Below are positions 9,466-18,764 of a stretch of DNA of 42,957 nt, piece by piece (the first letter of the stretch is position 1; each line of letters opens with the position of its first letter). The position numbers were made by a program, and so were the translations under genes. Source of the DNA: an uncultured Lachnospiraceae bacterium (GTDB taxonomy: Bacteria > Bacillota > Clostridia > Lachnospirales > Lachnospiraceae); assembly GCA_945609985.1 (NCBI GenBank), contig CALYZQ010000010.1, positions 1 through 42,957 of the forward strand, written 5' to 3'. The notes beneath the pieces are model-generated. The model was not told the origin of the DNA. It ran no database searches and saw only the letters and a program-made list of their open reading frames with translations.

Positions 9466-9777
9466 TTAAACCAACACACACTCTACTAAAAATACCATTG
9501 CGCATGCTGCAACCGCCACTACGGTCAGGCTCTTCCCTTTTAGGGCCAATCCCACCGCTACCACAAGGCCTGCTGCCGCGGAAATCTTGGAATCCGTAGC
9601 ATAAAAAATAGCAGGAATGGTCATGGCGGTCAGCACCGCATAGGGTATATAATACAAAAATGATTTCACAAACCGGTTTTCTATCTTCTTGCGAAGCAGA
9701 GCAAAGGGAATGGAACGAATCAAATAAGTGGACCCTGACAAAATCAACAGATAAATCAAAAATTCTTTGGTATCCAT
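9466..9777 (-). CDS. azlD: AzlD family branched-chain amino-acid exporter subunit
   Basis: 103 aa, AzlD pattern (YLIRSIPFALL...FLYYIPYAVLTAMTIPAIF), adjacent to AzlC. Confidence 0.9.
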   Translation of the reverse strand: MDTKEFLIYLLILSGSTYLIRSIPFALLRKKIENRFVKSFLYYIPYAVLTAMTIPAIFYATDSKISAAAGLVVAVGLALKGKSLTVVAVAACAMVFLVECVLV

Positions 9778-10472
9778 TATGCTTCATCCTCCTTTACCGG
9801 GAATAATATCGCGCCCAAAATAGCCGCTGCAATAGCGCAGATACTAATAGACAACCCACTTGATACCTGACTCAGTATAGGCACATAGGTAAACAGGCAG
9901 CTGAATACAATGGCGAATGCAACCACAATACAAACTGTCTTTTTGTGCTTCATCTCCGGCACCACAATCGCCACAAACATTCCGTAAATAGCCAGACCAA
10001 GTGCACTCATCAGTCTCTGGGGTAAAATATTACCGAGAAGAGCACCCACTAACGTTCCAAGCGCCCATCCGAAATAAGGCAGTGTAGCCAGTCCCGCAAA
10101 AAAAGAGCGCTTTACACTTTTTTCCGTACTTGCCACGGCAAAAATTTCGTCCGTCATAAAAAATCCAAGCAGCCATCTATACAGCCCCTTGAATTTACTG
10201 TCCGTTTTCTGTGACAGGGATATGGACATAAAAGAATACCTTACATTAATCGTAAGCTGACTCACAAGCATTTCAATATATTGGCCCGGATGCATCATAA
10301 TCCCGATACCTGCAAACTGTCCTGCAGAGGTGACGGTCAGCATGGAAATCGCTACCGCCTGCCACCAATACAATCCATAGGACACTGCCATAATTCCAAA
10401 GGTAAAGGATACCGACAAGTAGCCTAAGCCAATGGGTATCCCATACCGTAATCCTCTAAAATAATCATTCAT
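9777..10472 (-). CDS. azlC: AzlC family ABC/branched-chain amino-acid exporter subunit
   Basis: 231 aa; GIPIGLGYLSVSFTFGIMA, NVRYSFMSISL, DEIFAVA. Confidence 0.9.
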   Translation of the reverse strand: MNDYFRGLRYGIPIGLGYLSVSFTFGIMAVSYGLYWWQAVAISMLTVTSAGQFAGIGIMMHPGQYIEMLVSQLTINVRYSFMSISLSQKTDSKFKGLYRWLLGFFMTDEIFAVASTEKSVKRSFFAGLATLPYFGWALGTLVGALLGNILPQRLMSALGLAIYGMFVAIVVPEMKHKKTVCIVVAFAIVFSCLFTYVPILSQVSSGLSISICAIAAAILGAILFPVKEDEA

Positions 10473-11724
10473 TCCTCAGTACTTCCTTTGCCTTTTCCAG
10501 CTGATTATCCGGGTGTTCTTCACTGCCATAATAAGCCTCTCCGTCAAACTCACAGAGAATATCAGGCTCAATACCTGTGCCGTGAATATTGCGGCCGATA
10601 GGTGTAAAATAGCTGCTTACGGTAAGCTTTACGGCAGAACCATCAGAAAATGGTATGATCTGCTGGACAATTCCTTTTCCGAAGGTCGTAGTCCCTACAA
10701 GGGTTCCCTTACCATAATCCTGAATGGCTCCCGCAAGAATCTCAGACGCACTGGCAGAATTCATATCAATCAGTACTACCAACGGAATATCTATCTCCTC
10801 CGCCCCGTCACTGAAATATTCTTCACGGTTACCTGCTTTGTCTTCGGTGTATACCACCAAGCCTTCCGGCAAAAGCATACCGGCTATATCCACTACATCT
10901 GTAAGACTTCCGCCCGGATTGCCGCGCAAGTCTATAATCAGCTTCTCCATACCGGAATTTCCCAAAGATTCCATAGCCTCCGAAAATTGTCCGGGGGTCA
11001 CTTCATCGAATTCCACTATCTGTAAATACCCGATACCGTCCTCCAACATCTCATACTCCACGGTCGGACTCTCTACCTTGCGTCTGGTAACAGGTATTTT
11101 AAGATAATCATTCTCCCCCTCACGGATGATGGTTAGTACCACCTCCGTGCCTTCTTCGCCACGAATATAGGAAACCGCTTCATCCAGCGATAATCCGTAA
11201 GTAAGTACATCATCCACCTGATAAATCAAATCGTTTTCCCTAAGGCCCGCTTCCTCCGCAGGAGTATTGGAAATAATACCACTCACTTTAGGAAGCGAGG
11301 TCTGCGTATCCAGACTCACATAGGAACCGATGCCATAATAGACGCCTGACATCTGTGTCATTAATTCTTCCAATTCCTCCGGAGTGTAATACTCAGAGTA
11401 GGGATCTTCAAGCGCTGTTAACAATCCGTTGTAAATACCGTTTTGCAACTCCTCTGTTGTCTTTTCGTCCAGATAGAAATAATGATCGATTGTGGCTTCC
11501 AATGTCTGGAGCTTACGAATCATTTCCGGACTAACTGCAGCATCCTTTACAATCCCGATACTGTTAGATTTTTTCTCTTCTTCTGCTTTTTGCTTCGGAA
11601 TCACCAGTGAAATGACGCCTACTATCAAAAGCGAAACCGCAAGTCCCGCTATGATACCCAGCAGAAAACTTCCGGCTCCAAATTTCTTCTTTTCCGTAAC
11701 ACTTTGCAGATTAACTGTTTCCAT
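10465..11724 (-). CDS. S41 family carboxyl-terminal processing protease
   Basis: 419 aa; TM anchor, PDZ, LIIDLRGNPGGSL, NSASASEILAGAIQDYGKGTLVGTTTFGKG (Ser/Lys dyad). Confidence 0.95.
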   Translation of the reverse strand: METVNLQSVTEKKKFGAGSFLLGIIAGLAVSLLIVGVISLVIPKQKAEEEKKSNSIGIVKDAAVSPEMIRKLQTLEATIDHYFYLDEKTTEELQNGIYNGLLTALEDPYSEYYTPEELEELMTQMSGVYYGIGSYVSLDTQTSLPKVSGIISNTPAEEAGLRENDLIYQVDDVLTYGLSLDEAVSYIRGEEGTEVVLTIIREGENDYLKIPVTRRKVESPTVEYEMLEDGIGYLQIVEFDEVTPGQFSEAMESLGNSGMEKLIIDLRGNPGGSLTDVVDIAGMLLPEGLVVYTEDKAGNREEYFSDGAEEIDIPLVVLIDMNSASASEILAGAIQDYGKGTLVGTTTFGKGIVQQIIPFSDGSAVKLTVSSYFTPIGRNIHGTGIEPDILCEFDGEAYYGSEEHPDNQLEKAKEVLRNE

Positions 11725-11736
11725 TTTATTGCCTCA

Positions 11737-12954
11737 CTATTTGGATATATAATTCCACGGCGATACATATTCACCGTTCAAACGCACACTGAAATGCAAA
11801 TGATTGGCTGTAGAACGCCCTGTTGAGCCCACTGCAGCAATGGTCTCACCCCTGACCACAATCGCGTCCTTCTTTACGTACAATTTAGATGCATGCATAT
11901 AGATGGTATACAAACCATCACCATGGTCTATCATCACATAGTTGCCCATGGTGGAACTGTACGTAGCTGCTACTACCTTTCCATCATACGCCGCATAAAT
12001 AGCCGTTCCCTTAGGCGACGCAAAATCTACGCCATTATGAAACTGTGGAACATTCAGAATGGGATGTATGCGGTCACCATACTCACTGGATACCCGTGTA
12101 AAGGATGCAAGCGGAAACTTAAACTTACCACCGTCATACTTCAGCATGCTTTCAGCCAACAGCTTCTTTTTCTCTTCAGCTATAGCCTGCTCCAGTGCCT
12201 TAATTTCTTCTTCCTGCGCCTTGATTTCTTCCTCGTATTCCTTTATGATATTTGCCTTATTGGAAATATCATTCTCATATGCCAACAGATCCTCATGCTT
12301 CTGTTCTATCAGCTTCTCCAGATTCTCCTGCTCGATTTCCACGTTAATTTTCGCCTGGTCCAAGAGCTGCTTCTCAAGCTCCAGCTGCTCCTTACACAGT
12401 TCGACCAGATGACGGTTCTCCTGAAAATCATTCCACTGCTGCTTGTCATAGGTTACAATGCGCTCCATATAGTCCGCTTTATTAAGAAAATCCCCAAAAC
12501 TTTCGGACTTCAAAAGCATATCCGTCATATAAGAATCCTTCTGTTCATACATCAATCTTATGCGGTTAATCATGGATTCTTTCTGATTTTCTTCTCTGTT
12601 AAGCGCAGCTTCAAGCTCAGCCTCTGACTGAGCTATCTCCTGTTCCTTATTCTGTATTTTTACCTTAAGTTCTGCTACATTCTGCTCTATCTGTTCCAGA
12701 TTCTGGTCCAACTGCGCCACATAATTCTTCAGATTCTTTTTCTGGGTCTCCAGCTCTTTCTTAATCTTTTGAAGGTCGGAAAGACTGTTCTTCATACTCT
12801 CCTTTTCCTTCTGGGCCTGGGAAATCTGTTGTTCCTTTTCCTTGATACTGTCAGAGGTAAGGGAGGACATATTGGTGGCGGATGAATCCATATCGTTTGC
12901 TGCAATAGCTAACACCGCAACTATCAGACAGATAAGTATCCCTGTTTTCTTCAT
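11737..12954 (-). CDS. EnvC-like murein hydrolase activator / M23 peptidase with long coiled coil
   Basis: 405 aa; signal peptide, coiled coil, HNGVDFASPKGTAIYAAYDGKVV...GDGLYTIYMHAS...NHLHFSVRLNG. Confidence 0.93.
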   Translation of the reverse strand: MKKTGILICLIVAVLAIAANDMDSSATNMSSLTSDSIKEKEQQISQAQKEKESMKNSLSDLQKIKKELETQKKNLKNYVAQLDQNLEQIEQNVAELKVKIQNKEQEIAQSEAELEAALNREENQKESMINRIRLMYEQKDSYMTDMLLKSESFGDFLNKADYMERIVTYDKQQWNDFQENRHLVELCKEQLELEKQLLDQAKINVEIEQENLEKLIEQKHEDLLAYENDISNKANIIKEYEEEIKAQEEEIKALEQAIAEEKKKLLAESMLKYDGGKFKFPLASFTRVSSEYGDRIHPILNVPQFHNGVDFASPKGTAIYAAYDGKVVAATYSSTMGNYVMIDHGDGLYTIYMHASKLYVKKDAIVVRGETIAAVGSTGRSTANHLHFSVRLNGEYVSPWNYISK

Positions 12955-12982
12955 AAATTATCCTTTTACAAAACAACATTGT

Positions 12983-13882
12983 TTATACATGAAGGTGCTT
13001 ACGGACTGTTGAAATACTTCCCAAAAATCCAATACCGACGCCCACAAGAAGTGACACCGGTGTCAGGAATTTAAATATCTGATCCACGCTCAAAAAGCTT
13101 AAAAAACCACTGAGCACAGAAAATCTTTCCACAATATAATTCAAAGCATAATTATACAGGCTGTAAATCAAAATCAATGGGAGACCCGCACCTAAAACAC
13201 CGATAATCATTCCTTCCAGCACAAACGGAGCGCGTACAAAAAAGTCAGTGGCACCGATATATTTCATAATGTTAATCTCTTCCTTGCGCACGGAAATACC
13301 GATAGCTACCGTATTGCTGATTAAGAAAATACTTACTGCCAGCAGTATGACAATAATACCTATGGACACATATGCAATCAACAGATTCGCACCGCTTAAG
13401 GTATTGGCTGTAAGCTCTGAATAATTTACTTTACGCACTTCAGGGATGGAGTTTAACCAGGTAACCAATGCATCCTGCATGGACACATCACTCAGATACA
13501 CCTCATAGCTGTTATCGCCCTCAAGAGGATTCTCCGGAAACCCTTCCGCATAATTTTCACCAAAGTACTCAGGGCCAAAAGTCGCCCATGCCTCATCATC
13601 AGAGATAAATTTTACCTCCGAAACCTCCAGGCGGGCTGCAATATCCTGACCGATTTCCTCCAGACGGGCATCGGTTGTATCCACATCAAAAAATACAGTA
13701 ACAGAAACTCCTTCCTCCGCTGTCTTGATAATATTCTGAAAATTTGCCACAACAGCATAAAATAAACCAAACAGGAATAAGCATGCTGAAATGGTAGCTA
13801 TAGATGCCAGTGAATACCACTTATTGCGGAATATATTGGCAAAACCCTGTTTGATAGTATAAAAAAGCGTACTAATCTTCAT
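12983..13882 (-). CDS. ftsX: Cell division protein FtsX (likely start MKISTLFYTIKQG, 13882)
   Basis: FtsX topology and sequence; overlaps the 3' end of ftsE. Confidence 0.95.
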   Translation of the reverse strand: MKISTLFYTIKQGFANIFRNKWYSLASIATISACLFLFGLFYAVVANFQNIIKTAEEGVSVTVFFDVDTTDARLEEIGQDIAARLEVSEVKFISDDEAWATFGPEYFGENYAEGFPENPLEGDNSYEVYLSDVSMQDALVTWLNSIPEVRKVNYSELTANTLSGANLLIAYVSIGIIVILLAVSIFLISNTVAIGISVRKEEINIMKYIGATDFFVRAPFVLEGMIIGVLGAGLPLILIYSLYNYALNYIVERFSVLSGFLSFLSVDQIFKFLTPVSLLVGVGIGFLGSISTVRKHLHV

Positions 13883-14636
13883 CAATATAACCACCCTTCT
13901 CTTCATCACTCACAATAACGCCCTTTTTCATGGTGATTACTCTCTTCTCCATGGCGTTGACAATCTCTCTGTTGTGAGTTACAACCACTACGGTAGTTCC
14001 CTTAGCATTGATTTCTTCCAATAACTTCATGATATCCCATGAATTCTTAGGGTCCAGATTACCGGTAGGCTCATCGGCAAGCAGGATGGACGGTTTATTC
14101 ACCAGCGCTCTTGCCAAAGCAACCCTCTGCTGCTCTCCTCCGGAAAGCTGCTTTGTCTTCGCTTTATATTTGCCTGCAAGACCTACCGTTGCCAGAATGG
14201 ACGGCACGTTCCTGCGAATTTCGCTGGCTGACTTTTCTACGATCCTTTGTGCGAATGCTACATTTTCATATACATTTCTGTCGTTTAACAATCTGAAGTC
14301 CTGGAAAACCACTCCCAGGTTACGACGATATTTGGGTATCTGTCTGTGCTTTAATTTCGCCATATCCAGTCCCATGACATGAACATTACCGCTTGTTGCA
14401 GTAAGCTCTCTGAGAAGCAGCTTAATCAGGGTAGATTTACCGGAGCCGCTGTCACCCACAATAAACACAAACTCGCCTTTGCCTATACTTAAAGTCACAC
14501 CATTAAGTGCAGGGGAGCCCGTGGAATAGGATTTACTCACATTGTCAAGGTAAATAACACCTTTTTCCTCTATCATCTTCTCGCGTTTCTTTCTTAAAGC
14601 TTCTTTTCTTTTAGCCATGTAAAAACCACCTATCAT
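13872..14636 (-). CDS. ftsE: Cell division ATP-binding protein FtsE
   Basis: Walker A GDSGSGKSTLIKLL, LSGGEQQRVALARAL, LLADEPTGNLDP; followed by ftsX. Confidence 0.95.
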   Translation of the reverse strand: MIGGFYMAKRKEALRKKREKMIEEKGVIYLDNVSKSYSTGSPALNGVTLSIGKGEFVFIVGDSGSGKSTLIKLLLRELTATSGNVHVMGLDMAKLKHRQIPKYRRNLGVVFQDFRLLNDRNVYENVAFAQRIVEKSASEIRRNVPSILATVGLAGKYKAKTKQLSGGEQQRVALARALVNKPSILLADEPTGNLDPKNSWDIMKLLEEINAKGTTVVVVTHNREIVNAMEKRVITMKKGVIVSDEEKGGYIDED

Positions 14637-15721
14637 TAGTACTCAAAATTTTCCATGTACCTCATATATTTTACTACCATCAATGCGATCTTAAAGGTAA
14701 TTGCGTCCTCAAAGACGCGCAAATCAAGTCCTGTACTCTTTTGCAGTTTATCCAAACGATATACCAGTGTATTTCGGTGAATAAACAGCTGTCTTGATGT
14801 CTCCGATACGTTCAGACTGTTCTCGAAAAACTTATAAATGGTAGTCAGGGTCTCCTCATCAAACTCATCAGGACTCTTTCCGCCGAAAATCTCTTTGATA
14901 AACATTTTACAAAGAGGAATAGGCAACTGATAAATCAAACGTCCGATACCAAGTTCACTGTAAGCCACAATATTTCTGTCATCAAAGAAAATCCTTCCTA
15001 CATCCAGCGCCATTTTGGCTTCTTTGTAAGAACGGCTAACCTCCTTAATCTCTTTGATAACAGTACCATAAGCTATGCGTACACCCTTGATGCCCTCTTT
15101 CTGAAAAAAGCTTTCCAGGTTCTTTGCTGCTTTTTCAATTTCCTTGGCGCTGTCAGACTCCGTCAAATCCTTAACCACTATAACATTGTTCTCATCAACG
15201 GCAGTAATGAAGTCCTTACTGCTGTTAGAAAAGTGAACACGCATCATCTCCAGCATATTATTTTCTTTGGAATGTCCATGCTCCACAATCATTACCACTC
15301 TGGATACATCCGTCTGAATGTGAAGCTTTTTAGCCCTGCTGTATATGTCTACCAAGAGCAGGTTGTCAAGCAAGAGGTTCTTAATGAAGTTATCTTTGTC
15401 AAAGCGCTCTTTATATGCTACCAAAAGACTTTGAATCTGAAAGGCTGCCATTTTACCGATAACATAAATATCTTCTCCGGCACCGCCCACAACCAGAATA
15501 TACTCCAGCTGCTGCTCGTCAAAAATCTTAAAGTACTGATATCCCTGAATCTCCTGGGAATCTGCAAATGAAGCTACAAATTCCACTGCTGCCTTGGAAG
15601 AGCTGCCCATGTCTGCGGTAGATGCCACTACCTTGCCATCCACATCCATCACGCAAAGCTCCGCCCTTGCTATACTCTTTAATCCCTCGATTGTATTCTG
15701 TAGTATTTGATTTGATATCAT
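14636..15721 (-). CDS. CdaR/PucR-type HTH transcriptional regulator (likely start MISNQILQ, 15721)
   Basis: C-terminal PucR-type HTH (SLNVSETSRQLFIHRNTLVYRLDKLQKSTGLDLR); AAAGGAG SD before 15721; a terminator lies within the longer ORF. Confidence 0.88.
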   Translation of the reverse strand: MISNQILQNTIEGLKSIARAELCVMDVDGKVVASTADMGSSSKAAVEFVASFADSQEIQGYQYFKIFDEQQLEYILVVGGAGEDIYVIGKMAAFQIQSLLVAYKERFDKDNFIKNLLLDNLLLVDIYSRAKKLHIQTDVSRVVMIVEHGHSKENNMLEMMRVHFSNSSKDFITAVDENNVIVVKDLTESDSAKEIEKAAKNLESFFQKEGIKGVRIAYGTVIKEIKEVSRSYKEAKMALDVGRIFFDDRNIVAYSELGIGRLIYQLPIPLCKMFIKEIFGGKSPDEFDEETLTTIYKFFENSLNVSETSRQLFIHRNTLVYRLDKLQKSTGLDLRVFEDAITFKIALMVVKYMRYMENFEY

Positions 15722-15821
15722 ATGTTTACGCTCCTTTGGATTCTGTCTCCATAATACTCCATATAATACAAATGTACAAAAAATCCGGTAAAAAAGCAAT
15801 ACTTTTTTATGCACTTTTTGC

Positions 15822-15856
15822 AAAAAAGAGCTGTCTGACATCATCGCCAGACAGCC
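15822..15856 (-). terminator. Terminator downstream of the YjfB-like gene
   Basis: Minus strand GCTGTCTG...CAGACAGC 8-bp stem then TCTTTTTT. Confidence 0.85.
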
Positions 15857-15873
15857 CCAAATCATATCAATTA

Positions 15874-16065
15874 CTAAATTCTGATGTCCAGATTACCGCC
15901 CACATGGGGATTTACACTCTGCTCCATAGCTGCAGCGTCAATCATCTGTACCATTCTTGCACCCAACTCTTCATTGGTATTCATCGCTTTGCTAAGCACT
16001 GCCGTTCCTACATCAGTCTGAACAGCATGAGTAGCCAGTGCCATTGATAATCCTGCAATATCCAT
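15874..16065 (-). CDS. YjfB family (putative motility) small protein
   Basis: 63 aa MDIAGLSMALATHAVQTDVGTAVLSKAMNTNEE pattern; good SD (GGAGGAGC). Confidence 0.75.
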   Translation of the reverse strand: MDIAGLSMALATHAVQTDVGTAVLSKAMNTNEELGARMVQMIDAAAMEQSVNPHVGGNLDIRI

Positions 16066-16174
16066 AACTGCTCCTCCTTCCGTATTCTCATATGTATCAA
16101 TCAGGTACTAAAATACCTTGTGTCTTTATTATAACAATAATCAGACAAAAAATCCAGTGTTTTTTATATTTATA

Positions 16175-17182
16175 CTAAATCCGAATACCTTCATCTACCG
16201 TATCATCCCTCACAACGCCAAAGTAGGATAATACCCAGTCATAAACACCGGTCAAAATCACGCTGTCGCAATAAGCACACACACCGAAGGATGTACCCTT
16301 TAAAGGCGCTCCACAGTTAGGGCACATAATGCCCTCTGCTTTTTCCTCCGCGCTGCGGGTAGCTGCGCCACGATTTCGCATAAAGGTCATTTTGTAATAC
16401 ATATCCCAGCGGGTATCCTTGTTACCGTATAGTATCTCTCCTGTCGCTTCCCGCACCTGATAATCAATCATGCTCGCAGCCAGATAAACAGTCAGATACT
16501 CATATTGATTGTCTCTGACAAAGGATGTGAGATACGCCGTATTTACGCTGATTCTCTCCAAATGATTTACAATGCCGTTTGCTATTTTTTCTTCAATCTG
16601 CTTCTGTGTCTGCTGATACAGATTCTGATGCAGAACTGCTCTCACCGGCTCTAAATCTCTGTTCTCCCATGCCGTTTGAATATCCATATACACCTGACGG
16701 GCAAAGCTTAGAAAGTCGGTGGCTGTAAAATTAGGATCCGCCTTCTTAATCAGTGCATTAATCTCATCGGTACGGTCCGGAAGAGTTTTGCGCCGCTTTA
16801 CCATCGGCTGTACAACGCGCCTCTGCGTGTATTCCCTCTGCTTAGCCCTCTTTTTGGTCTTTAATATAACTACCACTCCGACAAGCACTACATATACAAT
16901 GACAGTGGCAGAACCGCCGCCCACCAGCCTAAATGCTCTTCCGATATTAATAATATCAAAATCAAAGTCACCGTCCGAGCTCCAATCAGAATCCCAGTCA
17001 GAGCCCCAATCTGTATCAAAATCGCCGATATCAAAGTCAAAATCTCCCATATCGAAGTCATCGACATAATCGTTAAAGTCACCGAAGCCCGCCTGCACAG
17101 ACAACTCAGTGCCAAATATACCTGCCACCGCAAGTGCCAGCACCAATATACAAAGAACCAGCTTCTTCACTCTGCTTTTCAT
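16175..17182 (-). CDS. TIM44-like domain protein with acidic DF/DW repeat region and C-terminal zinc ribbon
   Basis: 335 aa; signal peptide, Asp/Phe/Trp-rich segment, TM, TIM44-like region, CPNCGAPL...CAYC. Confidence 0.7.
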   Translation of the reverse strand: MKSRVKKLVLCILVLALAVAGIFGTELSVQAGFGDFNDYVDDFDMGDFDFDIGDFDTDWGSDWDSDWSSDGDFDFDIINIGRAFRLVGGGSATVIVYVVLVGVVVILKTKKRAKQREYTQRRVVQPMVKRRKTLPDRTDEINALIKKADPNFTATDFLSFARQVYMDIQTAWENRDLEPVRAVLHQNLYQQTQKQIEEKIANGIVNHLERISVNTAYLTSFVRDNQYEYLTVYLAASMIDYQVREATGEILYGNKDTRWDMYYKMTFMRNRGAATRSAEEKAEGIMCPNCGAPLKGTSFGVCAYCDSVILTGVYDWVLSYFGVVRDDTVDEGIRI

Positions 17183-17184
17183 CT

Positions 17185-18027
17185 TTATCGTCCCTTCCTG
17201 CGAATTACCTTGTCAGTAATTTCAATCAGACCATTCTTCAGCAAATTCCCTACGCCGCGCTTAAACTCATTTTTGCTCATGCCGGTCTCTCGCTTGATAA
17301 TCTCAGGAGACACCTTATCGTTAAATGGAAGTACTCCGTCATAGCTGTCTATAATTTTTAATATTTCCTCCGCATCCTTTTCAATTTGCAGATATGCCTT
17401 TTCGCGGATACTCAAATCCAGTCTGCCATCTTCTTTTACCTGAGTAACCCTGGCAGTTACATCTTCTCCGGGCATAACCTTTCCGTACAACTCCTTTTTG
17501 GGAATCAGCGCCGAATAGATATTATCCACTGCTACAAATGCTCCGAAGTTGTCACTGATTTCGTAGACACGTCCCGTTACCTGATCATTCTTTTTGTAAG
17601 GGCTGTCACATCTTAAATTCTCATACACATTCATGGTCGCACATAGTCTGCCGCTCTTGTCAATATATAGGGACACCAGTACCTTATCTCCGGGTTGTAC
17701 ACGCTTTTTCTGCTGCTTAAAAGGAAGCAGTAAATCCTTCTCAAGCCCCCAGTCCAAGAATGCTCCGAATTTACCTACCTGTGCCACGGCAAGCTCTGCC
17801 ACCTCACCCATCTTTAATTTCGGTGTGTTGGTGGTTGCAATCATTCTGTCTTTGGAATCTCTGTACACAAATACTTCCACCACATCCCCCGGCATAGCGC
17901 CCTCCGGAACCTGTTTGACGGGAAGTAATACTTTCTCTTCCGCATTATCCTTGGACTCTGCCAGATACACACCAAATTCTACTTTCTTTACAATGGTAAG
18001 CGTCTGTCTCTCACCCAGCTTAATCAT
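17185..18027 (-). CDS. CvfB-like S1 RNA-binding protein
   Basis: 280 aa; repeated S1-like modules and C-terminal winged helix (GMSKNEFKRGVGNLLKNGLIEI). Confidence 0.88.
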   Translation of the reverse strand: MIKLGERQTLTIVKKVEFGVYLAESKDNAEEKVLLPVKQVPEGAMPGDVVEVFVYRDSKDRMIATTNTPKLKMGEVAELAVAQVGKFGAFLDWGLEKDLLLPFKQQKKRVQPGDKVLVSLYIDKSGRLCATMNVYENLRCDSPYKKNDQVTGRVYEISDNFGAFVAVDNIYSALIPKKELYGKVMPGEDVTARVTQVKEDGRLDLSIREKAYLQIEKDAEEILKIIDSYDGVLPFNDKVSPEIIKRETGMSKNEFKRGVGNLLKNGLIEITDKVIRRKGR

Positions 18028-18038
18028 ATATTTTTCCT

Positions 18039-18749
18039 CTACTCTTTCTCCAAAAATTCAACAACTGCATAGGGCAAACCCTTTGCATCCCGGAGCGCCG
18101 CCACAAGTTTACCGTTCTCATATGATACGCCCGGATATATCACATCACCCAAAAACGCCTGCTTTTTGTATTCCACACGAAGCTGCTTCACACAAAAAAC
18201 CTCCGGCAGAAAGTCCATCGCCATGTTTACATACTGACCATTGTTTACATGATTATTGGTATCCAGATGATGTTTTTTCACCGTAATCGGCTCCGCATCT
18301 TCCATTTTCGTAGGTAACACAATTTTTCTGGGAGCATACTCCATGTCAAGCTTAGGACTCAACGCATACGCAGTTAACATTTCTTCGGAAGGCACTGTCG
18401 GTCTGCCGTTTTGTAAATCAAGCAATGTCCAAAGTGAATTGCCCTTCGCCAGATAGCTTCCATCCTCCGCCTTCATAAAGAAATTACGGGAACCGAAAAA
18501 GCCCTTAAAATCATAAGGCATTGTTCCGACAGTCACCCTGTCGCAATATTCCGGCATTTCCTCCACCACAATCTGCCAGGAATTCAAAACCCATGCCTGC
18601 TGCTTCTCTTTCATGGCCTTTACTCCAAGCCCCAAACTCTCGGAATGAAAAGTAGTCACATCCTGGAAATAATTGAGTAATGCTGCCATGGTGAGCTTGC
18701 CGTTATTGTCCGCCTCACTGTAGCGTATTCTGCTTTCAAACGTGTACAT
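18039..18749 (-). CDS. Acyl-ACP thioesterase
   Basis: 236 aa; two hotdog halves, HHLDTNNHVNNGQYVNMA motif. Confidence 0.9.
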   Translation of the reverse strand: MYTFESRIRYSEADNNGKLTMAALLNYFQDVTTFHSESLGLGVKAMKEKQQAWVLNSWQIVVEEMPEYCDRVTVGTMPYDFKGFFGSRNFFMKAEDGSYLAKGNSLWTLLDLQNGRPTVPSEEMLTAYALSPKLDMEYAPRKIVLPTKMEDAEPITVKKHHLDTNNHVNNGQYVNMAMDFLPEVFCVKQLRVEYKKQAFLGDVIYPGVSYENGKLVAALRDAKGLPYAVVEFLEKE

Positions 18750-18764
18750 TATGTTAACCTCTGT

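Noticed and set aside
15722-15865. Extended N-terminus of the PucR-type regulator (MIWGCLAMMSDSSFLQ...)
   Set aside because: The extension overlaps the terminator of the upstream YjfB gene, while a good SD precedes ATG at 15721. The extra residues are not credible.
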